NCBI RefSeq assembly: GCF_964212655.1 | Contig: NZ_OZ156465.1 | Location: forward strand, 4,278,001 to 4,342,000 | Direction: 5' to 3' | Origin: Candidatus Thiodiazotropha sp. LNASS1 | GTDB taxonomy: Bacteria > Pseudomonadota > Gammaproteobacteria > Chromatiales > Chromatiaceae | Length of the DNA: 64,000 nucleotides | Shown here: piece by piece, positions 41,013 through 49,910 of the stretch | How positions within the stretch are numbered: the stretch's first letter is position 1 | How the letters are laid out: the number at the start of each line of letters is the position of its first letter | The notes under the pieces: model-generated | Told to the model about the DNA's origin: nothing | Seen by the model: only the letters and a program-made list of their open reading frames with translations | Databases searched by the model: none | Position numbers and translations under genes: made by a program

Positions 41013-41408
41013 ATGAATTCAAAACTTACTAAATATGCTTTCTTGGCTGGAGTCGCTTATTTTTGCTGCATGGCAACTGCACATTTTTTCGGCATAAAAG
41101 TTCCCGTATTGTTCGTGTATTACGACACACCTTTTTATGCTTACCAAGACAAAATTATATCTTTTGCTGTATGTGCGTATATCGCTTTGTTCTATTCAGC
41201 TTCGCAACACCGATCTGTGGCGCTTAACGCAATTATTGTGCTAGCAGTAACCGTGCTTGGTTTAAGCTCGGTCAATTTGTCGAGTTCCCTTGCTTCTGTG
41301 CTGGAAGAGGGGCAATCTACTTTGCCGTATTGGTTACAAACAGGTGCAATCGCATTTTATCTTGTTGCACTTGTGGTCTTATACATCAAGGATGGCAAAA
41401 GCTCATAA
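41013..41408 (+). CDS. Small membrane protein (cassette gene)
   Basis: 131 aa with four likely transmembrane helices (YAFLAGVAYFCCMATAHFFG; IISFAVCAYIALFYSA; LNAIIVLAVTVLGLSSVNLS; YWLQTGAIAFYLVALVVLYI). Not recognised; the layout resembles short inner-membrane proteins common in cassette arrays. Its start lies 39 bp after attC-like site 5, and TAACAAGC follows its end (41406-41413), the beginning of another attC-type site that is not completed downstream. Confidence 0.65.
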   Translation: MNSKLTKYAFLAGVAYFCCMATAHFFGIKVPVLFVYYDTPFYAYQDKIISFAVCAYIALFYSASQHRSVALNAIIVLAVTVLGLSSVNLSSSLASVLEEGQSTLPYWLQTGAIAFYLVALVVLYIKDGKSS

Positions 41409-41492
41409 CAAGCGACTATGGCGTAAATGGCATCACCCAAACCATTCCCTCTTAGAACTCAAGCTGAATAAAACTATTCCAAATTTAAAGGG

Positions 41493-41678
41493 TCAGACCC
41501 CTTTTTCTAACATATCCAGCCGATTCCAGGGATCATTCATCTCCCCTTTACGGCGTCCATGTCCCTTGCGACGTGGCTCTTTGTCGGGTTCGAATCTTAT
41601 TAACTCACGGCGATCAACAATCTTTCTGCGCTGTTGCAAGCGCCGTTCGGGTCCGGAATACGGTGTTTGATTAGTCAT
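41493..41678 (-). CDS. Small basic hypothetical protein
   Basis: 61 aa, very rich in arginine (GPERRLQQRRKIVDRRELIR; DKEPRRKGHGRRKGEMNDPW). GPERR-x-RR-type motifs occur in short proteins and in PilZ-adjacent segments, but no function is recognised. A GGGGGTTTAGGG ribosome site precedes the ATG. Its stop codon lies inside an AAAGGG-GTCTGA-CCCTTT palindrome, which probably acts as part of the terminator or is a small repeat. Confidence 0.6.
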   Translation of the reverse strand: MTNQTPYSGPERRLQQRRKIVDRRELIRFEPDKEPRRKGHGRRKGEMNDPWNRLDMLEKGV

Positions 41679-41949
41679 CCCTAAACCCCCAGAAAGTGTT
41701 GTTCATTAATTATAGTCTATCAGTAGACGTGCTGATAAATGTTAATCAATGTGAATAAAGTGGTCGGCAACAATGGATAACTATTGGCATGTGGAGTTCT
41801 TTCTGAACAACTTCGAGGTGTGACTAAAAGGGTTTTATAATATTAAAATACGCAAGAACGATTTCAGTCACCAACCATTTTTATACGTCATATTCATTGG
41901 TGCTGTGTCTAGTTGATGAGTTAAAGTTTATACGTAAGGAGGTATTCAA
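41679..41949. other. AT-rich intergenic region
   Basis: No gene seen. The only mark is a very strong ribosome site (AAGGAGG, 41937-41943) just before the relic that follows. Confidence 0.45.
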
Positions 41950-42147
41950 ATGGAAGGTGACATTGACAATGAACTTCTTAACACCATTGATATTCTGCCG
42001 CTGCAATTGCGAGCTATTGCACAGATGCATTTTGTTGAAAACAACTCCTACACTGAAATCTCTCAGTAACTGTCTATCACACAAGCAAATGCTCGCAAGC
42101 GCGTCCAGCTAGCCCGGTAAATCATAAAAGAACAGAAAATAGCAGGG
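41950..42147 (+). pseudogene. Sigma-70 region 4 relic with two ochre stops
   Basis: From ATG 41950 one frame reads LLNTIDILPLQLRAIAQMHF, VENNSYTEISQ, stop, LSITQANARKRVQLAR, stop, IIKEQKIAG. This is the region 4 helix-turn-helix of an ECF-type sigma factor. Both stops are TAA (42067-42069 and 42118-42120) at places where Gln is usual. Region 2 is missing. AAGGAGG lies 6 bp before the ATG, so the first 39 codons could still be translated. Confidence 0.72.
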
Positions 42148-42234
42148 GTAAGACCTCTTTATAGAAACCAGGCGTCGTTAGAGTTGCATGTCTGAGATGA
42201 CGCAATACGATTATTCTTCCGGTACTTGATTGAA

Positions 42235-42256
42235 AAACCCCGCATATGCGGGGTTT
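42235..42256. terminator. Bidirectional terminator hairpin
   Basis: AAACCCCGCATATGCGGGGTTT is a perfect 22-bp palindrome with A-runs on the left and T-runs on the right, so it can stop transcription from both sides: the relic region on the left and the 42419-42940 minus-strand gene on the right. Confidence 0.8.
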
Positions 42257-42418
42257 CATCTTGCAGATAAAATCTAGTCAAGTTTCCAACATGATGATAA
42301 AGCTTGTTGTCAGCGCACCTGAAAGCGAGGTCAACAGCCATTTAATCGTATTATGTGCGTTGCTTTGTACCTTATCTGTTGATTTCTCTCGCATGATTAT
42401 TTCTCCTGGTTCTGTCGC

Positions 42419-42940
42419 TTATGCGCAGGCATTCATGGGAAGTGGTGGTTCACTGGTGGCAAATGTTTCGAGTTTCTCGAAGAACGTTTTATGATCGATG
42501 TAATGCGAACCGTCACACGAGAAGGTCATCCCGATCAGACCGTTAACGCGGTTGATCGAGCCGTTGCGCAGGTAGATGTTTTTGTCCGTCGTGCGAAGAC
42601 GCCTAAACTCGTTCAGTATCGCCAGCGTATCTTCGGCATGTATCACCGGTTGCAGGTGATCGATCAGGCTGTCGCGAAATTGGTCGAGGAAACCCGGTGC
42701 CAGCACCTCCTCCTTCACGAACACCCGGTAGCGGTAGGCATCATCAGCGAACCAGCAGGTCAACTGGCTGGAGGAGTGGTGTATTTTGACGTGAAACGCG
42801 CCTTTACGGGTCAACAGCGCATGGACGATTTCATGAATGCGATCGATCTCACTGTCGAACAGGCTCTCGACTCGTGACTGTTGGAAAAGGAAGGCCCTGA
42901 CGGAAGGGTCGCCTTTGATTTGTAACCATCTATCCGGCAT
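42419..42940 (-). CDS. Hypothetical protein divergent from the LysR regulator
   Basis: 173 aa, family not recognised. Soluble, mixed alpha/beta, no signal peptide; notable segments DPSVRAFLFQQSRVESLFDS, YRYRVFVKEEVLAPGFLDQF and NIYLRNGSINRVNGLIGMTF. A strong GAGGAGG ribosome site lies 8 nt before the ATG. It is divergent from the CbbR-like gene across a 119 bp spacer, the usual layout for a LysR target, so it is probably controlled by it. Terminated by the hairpin at 42235. Confidence 0.68.
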   Translation of the reverse strand: MPDRWLQIKGDPSVRAFLFQQSRVESLFDSEIDRIHEIVHALLTRKGAFHVKIHHSSSQLTCWFADDAYRYRVFVKEEVLAPGFLDQFRDSLIDHLQPVIHAEDTLAILNEFRRLRTTDKNIYLRNGSINRVNGLIGMTFSCDGSHYIDHKTFFEKLETFATSEPPLPMNACA

Positions 42941-43059
42941 TTCGAATCCTCCTCATACGGTGGACAAAACCAAGAAAAATACTCGGTTAATAGACATTGT
43001 ATCTGCTGTGTGTATAAATAATAATAAATATTATTAATTATCAGCATAGGAAATAATCT
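42941..43059. promoter_or_regulatory. Divergent promoter region of the LysR regulator and hypothetical gene
   Basis: AT-rich spacer with an inverted AATAAT-AA-ATTATT-type repeat (about 43019-43040) near the regulator start. LysR proteins bind T-N11-A dyads in such spacers; several are possible here and none is decisive. Confidence 0.4.
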
Positions 43060-44049
43060 ATGCCAAAGGCAGCAAACTACAATCTGGCGCGTCGCATCAG
43101 CATTCGCCAGCTCCAGGTTTTCGACACCGTGTCACGGTTGCGCAGCTTCACTCGTGCCGCGGAGGAGCTGTACTTGTCACAGCCGACCGTGTCGATGCAG
43201 ATAAAAAAACTGGAGTCCGATATCGGATTGCCCTTGATCGAACAGGTGGCAAAAAAGCTTTCTCTGACTGAAGCGGGCAAGGCGCTTCAGGCGGCCGCGC
43301 ATGACATCCTTGAGACGCTGGGCCGGTTCGAGATGGAGGTGGAAGATCAGAAAGGGCTACGCACCGGACAGCTGCATTTAGCGGTGGTCTCGACGGCCAA
43401 CTACTTTGCGCCGCGGCTGCTCGGGCAGTTCCGGCACCAGTACCCCGGCATCAAGGTCACATTGGAAGTCACCAATCGTGAACACATCCTCGAACGCATG
43501 CTGAACAATAGTGATGATATCTATCTGATTGGTAAACCGCCCGAATCCAGTGAACTGGAATTTCAGCCATATCTACCGAATCCGATGGTTGTTGTTGCGC
43601 CCGTGGATCACAAGTTAGCGAAACGGAAAAGCGTTTCATTACAGGAAATAGCCGACGAACCGTTTATCATTCGTGAGCAGGGTTCCGGAACAAGAATTGC
43701 TGTGGAGCACAAATTCGCCAATGCCGGGCTCGAACTCAATATCGGGATGGAACTGGGAAATAACGAGTCGATCAAGCAGGGTATTACCGGTGGACTTGGG
43801 ATTGCGGTGTTGTCGCTGCACACCCTGACCAGCGGTGACATGAACGAATTGACCGTCCTGGATGTTGAGGGTTTCCCCATCTCCTGGCAATGGTTTATCG
43901 GTCATCCCCGCAGCAAGCGATTGTCGATTGCGGCAAAAACCTTCATCGACTTCATGTATGAGGAGGGGCCGTTGTTGCTGCCGGAGAATGTCATCGATAG
44001 TGCTTTAGTGGACATGTCGATGATGAAAATTAAAGGGGTTGGTGAGTAA
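43060..44049 (+). CDS. LysR-family regulator, CbbR-like
   Basis: 329 aa. Winged helix at residues 13-75 (SIRQLQVFDTVSRLRSFTRA; EELYLSQPTVSMQIKKLESD; IGLPLIEQ) and a type-2 periplasmic-binding fold (RTGQLHLAVVSTANYFAPRL; GIKVTLEVTNREHILERMLN; DEPFIIREQGSGTRIAVEHK; QGITGGLGIAVLSLHTL). The overall pattern is that of CbbR, the activator of Calvin cycle genes, or of its sulfur/nitrogen-regulating relatives. No RuBisCO gene is in the window, so the target is unknown. A palindrome AAAGGGATCAGACCCCTTT follows the stop. Confidence 0.9.
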   Translation: MPKAANYNLARRISIRQLQVFDTVSRLRSFTRAAEELYLSQPTVSMQIKKLESDIGLPLIEQVAKKLSLTEAGKALQAAAHDILETLGRFEMEVEDQKGLRTGQLHLAVVSTANYFAPRLLGQFRHQYPGIKVTLEVTNREHILERMLNNSDDIYLIGKPPESSELEFQPYLPNPMVVVAPVDHKLAKRKSVSLQEIADEPFIIREQGSGTRIAVEHKFANAGLELNIGMELGNNESIKQGITGGLGIAVLSLHTLTSGDMNELTVLDVEGFPISWQWFIGHPRSKRLSIAAKTFIDFMYEEGPLLLPENVIDSALVDMSMMKIKGVGE

Positions 44050-44450
44050 AAGGGATCAGACCCCTTTGCTGTTTCAATAAGTAGTTGAAGTGCCCATCTC
44101 AGATCATTCATAGAGGATGAAGTCGATTCAGAGAAGATGAGTTCTTGATGCTAGCTAGATCAAATCCGGCATTCTCCAAATGCGAACTTTCTAGCTTTTT
44201 TAATGCCGCAAACTAAAATCCTTTTAATACTTAGTGTCATGTTAACATCGCTAGTCCCTGGTTTATGCAGAATCATCAAGGGTCCATATCCCAGTTCAGT
44301 TGGTTGCCAGTGAATAGTACTCGATAACAGAGTGGCTGCCTAATGAACTATTGAGTCCTTCGCCGGAAATTAACAAAGAGGGTTCTTGAAACATACTCTA
44401 GGTACAAAAATGGTTCTGATTAAATGAGGCATCGTATGGGAGAGCAATGA
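44050..44450. other. Intergenic region upstream of sohB
   Basis: No supported gene. At the left a palindrome (AAAGGG-ATCAGA-CCCCTTT, 44049-44067) is a likely terminator or short dispersed repeat, related to the one over the stop of the 41493 gene. The right end holds the GGGAGAG ribosome site of sohB. Confidence 0.5.
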
Positions 44451-45488
44451 ATGGAATTTGTCACCGACTATAGCCTGTTTCTGGCAAAATCGATCACCGT
44501 GGTATTGGCCATTCTTGCTGTTGTTGGGGGCATCATTGTACTTGCCGCTCGAGGTAAGCCCCGGAGCAAGCAGCGTCTTGAAGTGAAATACTTGAACCGG
44601 GACTACGATGATTTGGCCCATGCCCTCAAGGCGGCGATGCTGCCAAAGAAGGCATTTAAGCAGATTCACAAAACACGTAAGCAGGATCTCAAGAAATCCC
44701 GGAAACTGAGATCCGATGCCCGGTCAAAAGATAAAAAGAGAGTATTCGTGCTGAATTTTCACGGTGACATCCGCGCTTCAGCGGTGGCCTCCTTGCGTGA
44801 AGAGATTACGGTCATCCTGTCCGTGGCAAGGCCGGAAGACGAGGTCGTGCTGCGTTTGGAGAGTAGTGGCGGTCTGGTCCATGCCTATGGCCTGGCGGCT
44901 TCCCAGCTTACGCGACTCAAGGACAAGAATATACGACTGACAATAGCGGTGGACAAGGTTGCCGCGAGTGGCGGATATCTGATGGCCTGTGTGGCCGATC
45001 ATATCATTGCTGCACCATTTGCTGTGGTCGGTTCCATTGGTGTGTTGGCACAATTGCCAAATTTCAACCGTTTTCTGAAACGACACGATATCGATTTCGA
45101 GCAGTTCACTGCCGGTGAATTTAAAAGAACGGTCACCCTTTTTGGCGAAAACACTGACAAAGACAGAGAAAAGTTTCGTGAAGAGATCGATGAGGCACAC
45201 CGGTTGTTTAAGGCATTCATAAAGTCCCAGCGCAGCGAGCTTGATATCGAAACTGTGGCGACCGGGGAACACTGGTACGGGACACGCGCCCTGGAATTGA
45301 AGCTTGTCGATGAATTATGCACAAGTGACGATTACCTATTGGAGGCCAGAAAAACAGCAGAGCTTTACCAAGTCACTTTCAGACCGCTTAAATCTCTCAT
45401 CGACCGATTGTCGTCATTGCCATCGATATTTGATAAAGGACTTCTGGGGCGTGGCAGAAGTGGGTATGGGGTGCACGAAATAGAGTAA
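44451..45488 (+). CDS. sohB: SohB family signal peptide peptidase/protease
   Basis: 345 aa. One N-terminal transmembrane helix (SITVVLAILAVVGGIIVLAA), a basic linker, then the ClpP-like fold: VLRLESSGGLVHAYGLAASQ, DKVAASGGYLMACVADHIIA with the nucleophilic Ser, and FKRTVTLFGENTDKDREKFR with the Lys of the Ser-Lys dyad. SohB is a periplasm-facing protease anchored in the inner membrane. Full length for the family. Single gene. Confidence 0.93.
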   Translation: MEFVTDYSLFLAKSITVVLAILAVVGGIIVLAARGKPRSKQRLEVKYLNRDYDDLAHALKAAMLPKKAFKQIHKTRKQDLKKSRKLRSDARSKDKKRVFVLNFHGDIRASAVASLREEITVILSVARPEDEVVLRLESSGGLVHAYGLAASQLTRLKDKNIRLTIAVDKVAASGGYLMACVADHIIAAPFAVVGSIGVLAQLPNFNRFLKRHDIDFEQFTAGEFKRTVTLFGENTDKDREKFREEIDEAHRLFKAFIKSQRSELDIETVATGEHWYGTRALELKLVDELCTSDDYLLEARKTAELYQVTFRPLKSLIDRLSSLPSIFDKGLLGRGRSGYGVHEIE

Positions 45489-45738
45489 CAATCGAACCTG
45501 CTCTGCTGAAGGTATCGATAGATAAGAATAATTGAGGAGGAATTATGAATATATTAATGCTTGTTCACTCTCAGAGGTGGTGAATTCCAATATTGAAGCA
45601 TCGGGTATCAAACAGCTGCCGGGTATATTGATTTATGCCCTAACGCAGATACAAAAAAATCGTTAAAGTACTAAACTGAGTTCAGGGAACCACGGCTCGC
45701 GGTTTAAGGCATCTTTAATTATTGATATGGAGATGGTC
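45489..45738. other. Intergenic region sohB to five-heme cytochrome
   Basis: No gene longer than a dozen codons (a MNILMLVHSQRW frame at 45545 follows an AGGAGGA ribosome site but ends at once). Likely contains the promoter of the cytochrome gene. Confidence 0.4.
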
Positions 45739-47076
45739 ATGAGGTGCGCTTTCACTCTTATATTCGCTGTGCTGCTCATGGTCGCAGCGGCCCACGCCGA
45801 AGTCAGTACCGTTCAATCCGGTACACTCCTTCCGATTCACCCGCAAAGCTATCAGTCTTCAGAGACCTGTTCGAACTGCCATACCCGATTGTATGAGCAA
45901 TTTAAGCATTCGATGCATGCCAGGGCTTTCGAGAATCCTGTTTTTCAGTATCAATTTTACGAAGTATTTCTTCCACAAATGGCGAATGATAATGATAGCG
46001 TTTTCGCTGCAGCTGCCTGTTTGGCATGCCATTCACCCACGACACTTCTATCCCAGGATCTGCGTCTGCCTGCCCCTGACGCTGTAGATAAATCACTGCC
46101 AGGTGTGACCTGTGACTTTTGCCACACACTGACGGGGTATACTGGACCGAGTCCAGGCAATGCCAACTACCGTCCTTCCCCCGGTCCGATCAAGTATGGT
46201 CCACTGAAATTTTCTTCTGACTGGCACCGTGCCTACTCGCAGTTTCAGCGCCAGAGCGAGATCTGTGCCGTATGCCACGAGGCGAAGAATAGATTTGGAG
46301 TGCCGATACACACGACCTACAGCGAATGGAGGGCCAGTGCCTGGCCAAATAGAGGGATTGTTTGTCAGGATTGCCATATGAGTGCGAGTGGTCGACTGGT
46401 ATCGGGTAAGCCGGTCTTTGATTCGGGTGTCCTGGCCACAAACACGCTTATCACGCCGAAAGAGCGCGAAAAGATCTATAGTCACAATTTTCCAGGCGCG
46501 AGAGTAGATAACCAGCTTCACGGGGTGGTGAAGTTACAGGTGTACAGTTTCCCCAGGCAGCTGAAACCGGGTCAACCGATGTTTATCGGTATTGAGTTGG
46601 ATAACACAGAGGCAGGGCATAGCCTGCCGACAGGCGCGATTGAATTACGTCTGGCTTGGCTGGATGTGAGACTCAGGATGCAGGACAAGGAGTGGCAGCT
46701 TAAGGCAGAGCCAACTGCGAAGATGAATTGGGATGTGGCAGGGGCCAGTCCTGCGGATAAGGCACTGAACGGTACAGACATATCGCCGGGCAGCCGACTT
46801 TACCGGGCAATTTTAGTAGACAGAGAAGGCCAGCCGACACTCAACAAGTGGGAGGCGGTCGATAAGGTGTTCGATAATCGCTTGCAGGCGGGAGAGGGGC
46901 GGCGTGAGCTGTATCGTTTTACCCTACCGGCAGATGTCTCAGGCAGTGTTGAGGTCGATGCGGTACTTCGATATCTCCGCTATCCTCCAGGCGTCGCAAT
47001 ACGTCTTGGTAGCGGCACTGTCGATAGTGTTCTGGTAGCTAAGGCCAATAAGATCATTCAGATCAGTGACAACTAA
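45739..47076 (+). CDS. Periplasmic five-heme cytochrome c (c554-like)
   Basis: 445 aa with a signal peptide (MRCAFTLIFAVLLMVAAAHA). Five CxxCH motifs: ETCSNCHTRLYEQFKHSMHA, AACLACHSPTTLL, VTCDFCHTLTGY, EICAVCHEAKNRF and IVCQDCHMSASGR, all in the first 220 residues. The spacing fits cytochrome c554/hydroxylamine oxidoreductase-related multiheme proteins. The C-terminal 200 residues are a beta-rich heme-free domain (KLQVYSFPRQLKPGQPMFIG; LFRFTLPADVSGSV-like). It could shuttle electrons or act as a reductase. Start at 45739, which has GGAG upstream; an ATG at 45727 is possible. Confidence 0.88.
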   Translation: MRCAFTLIFAVLLMVAAAHAEVSTVQSGTLLPIHPQSYQSSETCSNCHTRLYEQFKHSMHARAFENPVFQYQFYEVFLPQMANDNDSVFAAAACLACHSPTTLLSQDLRLPAPDAVDKSLPGVTCDFCHTLTGYTGPSPGNANYRPSPGPIKYGPLKFSSDWHRAYSQFQRQSEICAVCHEAKNRFGVPIHTTYSEWRASAWPNRGIVCQDCHMSASGRLVSGKPVFDSGVLATNTLITPKEREKIYSHNFPGARVDNQLHGVVKLQVYSFPRQLKPGQPMFIGIELDNTEAGHSLPTGAIELRLAWLDVRLRMQDKEWQLKAEPTAKMNWDVAGASPADKALNGTDISPGSRLYRAILVDREGQPTLNKWEAVDKVFDNRLQAGEGRRELYRFTLPADVSGSVEVDAVLRYLRYPPGVAIRLGSGTVDSVLVAKANKIIQISDN

Positions 47077-47148
47077 CAACCCTATTGCATTCATTATTTA
47101 CGAATCTAGGAATACCCCCTTTACCACCACATCCAAAGATATGGTTTT

Positions 47149-47742
47149 CTACTTACCTGCCAGTAGATATCGAATGGCTTCCAGGATAACGAAAGAGGGT
47201 GTTTGATGAGGAAACATGAAACGTAGATCACCCTCCGGTGTGATCAGATAGGTAACCGATGAGTGGTTGACCGCATAACCGAAATCGGATCCTTCAATGA
47301 CAGCTTCTTCGTATTGTGCGCCATAGCGTCTGGCGACCTCGGCAACTTCACCTTCACTGCCGGTTACACCCACCAGGTTGGGGTGGAAGTGTCTGACATA
47401 CTCATCCAGTACTTGGACATTATCCCGTTTGGGATCGACACTGATAAACACGCCATGTACAGATTTCAACTCATCTTCACTGAGTTCATTCAGGGTCTGG
47501 GCAATAATGGCAAGGGAGGTAGGGCAGACATCGGGGCATTTGGTATAACCGAAGTAGAGCAGTACCACTTTCCCTCTAAATTGTTTCAATGAGACCTTGC
47601 CTTGGCTGGAATAGAGAACGAAATCTCCGCCGGGTGACTCACTGCGGGAGCTGAGTATCTCGTCTTCTTGGACCATCTCATCCGATGCGGCGGATGAGAA
47701 CAGGATGAGCAGCGCAAAGAAGAAAAAGATCATCCGAAACAT
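47149..47742 (-). CDS. SCO1/SenC/PrrC family copper chaperone
   Basis: 197 aa exported thioredoxin-fold protein. Signal peptide (MFRMIFFFFALLILFSSAAS); copper-binding CxxxC motif in YFGYTKCPDVCPTSLA and the distal histidine in AVNHSSVTYLITPEGDLRFM. SCO proteins load copper into cytochrome c oxidase or reduce its CuA-site cysteines. Convergent with the five-heme cytochrome gene, 72 bp apart; no oxidase genes are nearby, so it may serve a distant oxidase or a copper enzyme. Confidence 0.93.
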   Translation of the reverse strand: MFRMIFFFFALLILFSSAASDEMVQEDEILSSRSESPGGDFVLYSSQGKVSLKQFRGKVVLLYFGYTKCPDVCPTSLAIIAQTLNELSEDELKSVHGVFISVDPKRDNVQVLDEYVRHFHPNLVGVTGSEGEVAEVARRYGAQYEEAVIEGSDFGYAVNHSSVTYLITPEGDLRFMFPHQTPSFVILEAIRYLLAGK

Positions 47743-48046
47743 AGTGCCTCATGGCTCCTTGCCTGACTAATAAACATTTTATCCAACATTAATCCTCCTA
47801 CCATGTGCCGTTGCTGTCAGATTATTAGCCATACATGTGGCAACTTCTCTGTTATCGACACAACAGTCGAAAACCGCAGATTGATTGAGTCCTTTGTAGG
47901 ATCAACTTTTCGGGGGATTGAGCGGCCGGTCAAAATTAAGACATTTTTTTGCTAAGGATAAGAATGAAATTCCTAATATAGGGTGAATAATCGAGTGAAT
48001 TGACTATAGTATACACGCTCAAGACCAACTAAAAAGGAAGGTTATC
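47743..48046. other. Intergenic region between SCO and PstS-like genes
   Basis: Divergent spacer without gene. TTGACT (48000) and TATAGTATAC (48005) mark a possible promoter for the PstS-like gene, overlapping rather than forming a normal -35/-10 pair. Confidence 0.35.
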
Positions 48047-48925
48047 TTGCGCTATCAATTCATATCCAAACTGCTGTTTCTGGCACTATTACCCATCACG
48101 ACACAAGCGCTGGAGCTCTCCTGGGTAGGCTGCGGTATAACCCGCAACGCGTTTATGGCCGATCTTGCGGCTGCCTACAAGGAGGAAACCGGTATCGATA
48201 TCACTATCGCCGGTGGGGGCGCTACCAAAGGGATCCGCGAAATTACCGGCAATCAGGCAGACATAGGTGGCGCCTGCCGATTCAAGCTGGATTCAAGTCG
48301 GGTGGAAGCCAGCGCCAATATGATTCCCGTGGCCTGGGATGCGCTGGTGGTTGTGGTGCACAACTCCAATCCCATCGATTCTATCAGCCTGGTGCAGCTG
48401 CGTGAGCTGTACCGGGGTAAGATCACAAACTGGTCCCAGCTAGGCGGGGCGGATCAGCCATTGGAACTGCTTATCCGCAAGGGAAAGATCTCCGGCGTCG
48501 GTTACACCCTGCGTCAGCATCTGTTCGAAGATCCGAAGGCCAGTTTCATCAGCAAGCATGAATTCCCGTCTTCCGGTCCTTTGGAAAAAACGGTGGAAAA
48601 GAATCCCAATGCCATCGCGGTCACCGGCATCGCGAGTGCGCACAAACGGGATTTCAAGATTCTCAAACTGGAAGGCAAGGAACCGAGTTTTGAGAAAATC
48701 CGCACGGGTAACTATCTGCTCTACCGCCCACTCTATCTGGTGCACAACAGGCACTCACCCAACAGTCGGGAGTCCAACCGCTTCATTCAGTTCGCCTTAG
48801 GGCCCAAGGGCAGGGAGATTATCCGTAAAAATGATGTCGTGCCTTACTTCGATGGCATGTTGTTGTTGCAGAAACGAATGGAGCATTGGAAGCAGTTCGT
48901 CAGAGAGGCCCTCGCCAAGCAATAA
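48047..48925 (+). CDS. PstS-like periplasmic substrate-binding protein
   Basis: 292 aa with a signal peptide (about residues 1-21). LSWVGCGITRNAFMADLAAA, the glycine-rich TIAGGGATKGIREITGNQAD and IPVAWDALVVVVHNSNPIDS are the phosphate-binding-protein pattern (PBP-like domain of the PstS family), with ELYRGKITNWSQLGG as the second hinge region. Many single PstS-like proteins without an ABC transporter act in other roles (signalling, adhesion, anion binding). Start is TTG at 48047 with AGGAAGG upstream. No pst genes nearby. Confidence 0.88.
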   Translation: MRYQFISKLLFLALLPITTQALELSWVGCGITRNAFMADLAAAYKEETGIDITIAGGGATKGIREITGNQADIGGACRFKLDSSRVEASANMIPVAWDALVVVVHNSNPIDSISLVQLRELYRGKITNWSQLGGADQPLELLIRKGKISGVGYTLRQHLFEDPKASFISKHEFPSSGPLEKTVEKNPNAIAVTGIASAHKRDFKILKLEGKEPSFEKIRTGNYLLYRPLYLVHNRHSPNSRESNRFIQFALGPKGREIIRKNDVVPYFDGMLLLQKRMEHWKQFVREALAKQ

Positions 48926-49234
48926 AATAAAAGGGGGCGCCCAATGACCGCTTCCGCTCAACAGAGCGAACGCCTCCCCGTGGCCATCGCTCCAATCAAC
49001 CGGCAGATCACGCATTGTGCGCCTGTCTATCTGTTGCGTCACTCCGTGGTTATCTATTGGTTGAATAGGTAACTTATTGTTTTTCGGATCGTTCCAGGTG
49101 CGAATACTCCTCAATTTGACTTATGTCTTTGCCATCTCTTTCGCTGTAAAACAAAATATCACCCAGAAATGATTGATGACGAAGATCCGAGTATCTATCC
49201 TGCATCTTTCCGATTTGCACCTACGGAGACATTC
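48926..49234. other. Intergenic region
   Basis: No gene. Immediately after the PstS-like gene AAAAGGGGGCGCCCAATG includes a GGGCGCCC palindrome (weak terminator candidate). Confidence 0.35.
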
Positions 49235-49747
49235 ATGAAACGTTACGCTTTTATTCTGGCTATCAGCATCACTGCACTTCTTATTTCCGCTTCGGTTACG
49301 GCCGGCAGTTCGAGTCAGTGTCCCGATATATCTCAGGCGCAGAAGATTGGGGATTGCCCTACTGAAGATGACATGAAGCGCATGTTCAAAATCCATTGTG
49401 GCTTTGAGCGTGATCCAAACGCCAAGAAAAAGACTGAGCTGTGTGACAGCTACGGAGAGTATAAACGTCGCAAGAATAATGCGCTGTGGGAATCCTCAGA
49501 CAAAGAATTCATGGGCTACGTAAGCTGCGCCGTACCCCCGGCGGAGATCAAAAAGGGTCAACCCACAAGTATTGCGATATCACAGAAAAACGGCCTGTAT
49601 AAAATAACTTGCAGTTATCAGAGTGGTGCAAAGCTATCCATGCGTACCCGCAGTGTATGCCGTGTGCCCGGTGTGAAGAATTCACTGATGGTCATGCGTG
49701 CCGAATGTGGCGCCAACGGTAAACCTTGCAAGTTTGAATGTGATTGA
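49235..49747 (+). CDS. Exported cysteine-rich hypothetical protein
   Basis: 170 aa with a clear signal peptide (MKRYAFILAISITALLISAS, cleavage near AGSSS). The mature protein has about ten cysteines, so it is probably disulfide-stabilised in the periplasm or outside; segments CPDISQAQKIGDCPTEDDMK and CEYKRRK-like basic patches are seen, and the end reads ANGKPCKFECD. Family not recognised. The ATG has GGAG upstream. Alone, with a repeat element behind it. Confidence 0.7.
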   Translation: MKRYAFILAISITALLISASVTAGSSSQCPDISQAQKIGDCPTEDDMKRMFKIHCGFERDPNAKKKTELCDSYGEYKRRKNNALWESSDKEFMGYVSCAVPPAEIKKGQPTSIAISQKNGLYKITCSYQSGAKLSMRTRSVCRVPGVKNSLMVMRAECGANGKPCKFECD

Positions 49748-49910
49748 GACTCGGGATGTCCGATATCAGTAAAGGCAGTGATTGTCGGCATGGCACGTTG
49801 AGGGAATTCAAACGTTACAACATATTTCGATATTGGCCGTAGCAGTTCCGGTCGCTCGATACCGGTATAAAGTACCTGGTTCCTTTTTTTGTGGAATTAA
49901 CTGTCGCAGA

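Noticed and set aside
41950-42147. TAA codons in the sigma relic as evidence for a changed genetic code
   Set aside because: All intact genes in the window end normally, many with TAA; the two TAAs are confined to a relic.
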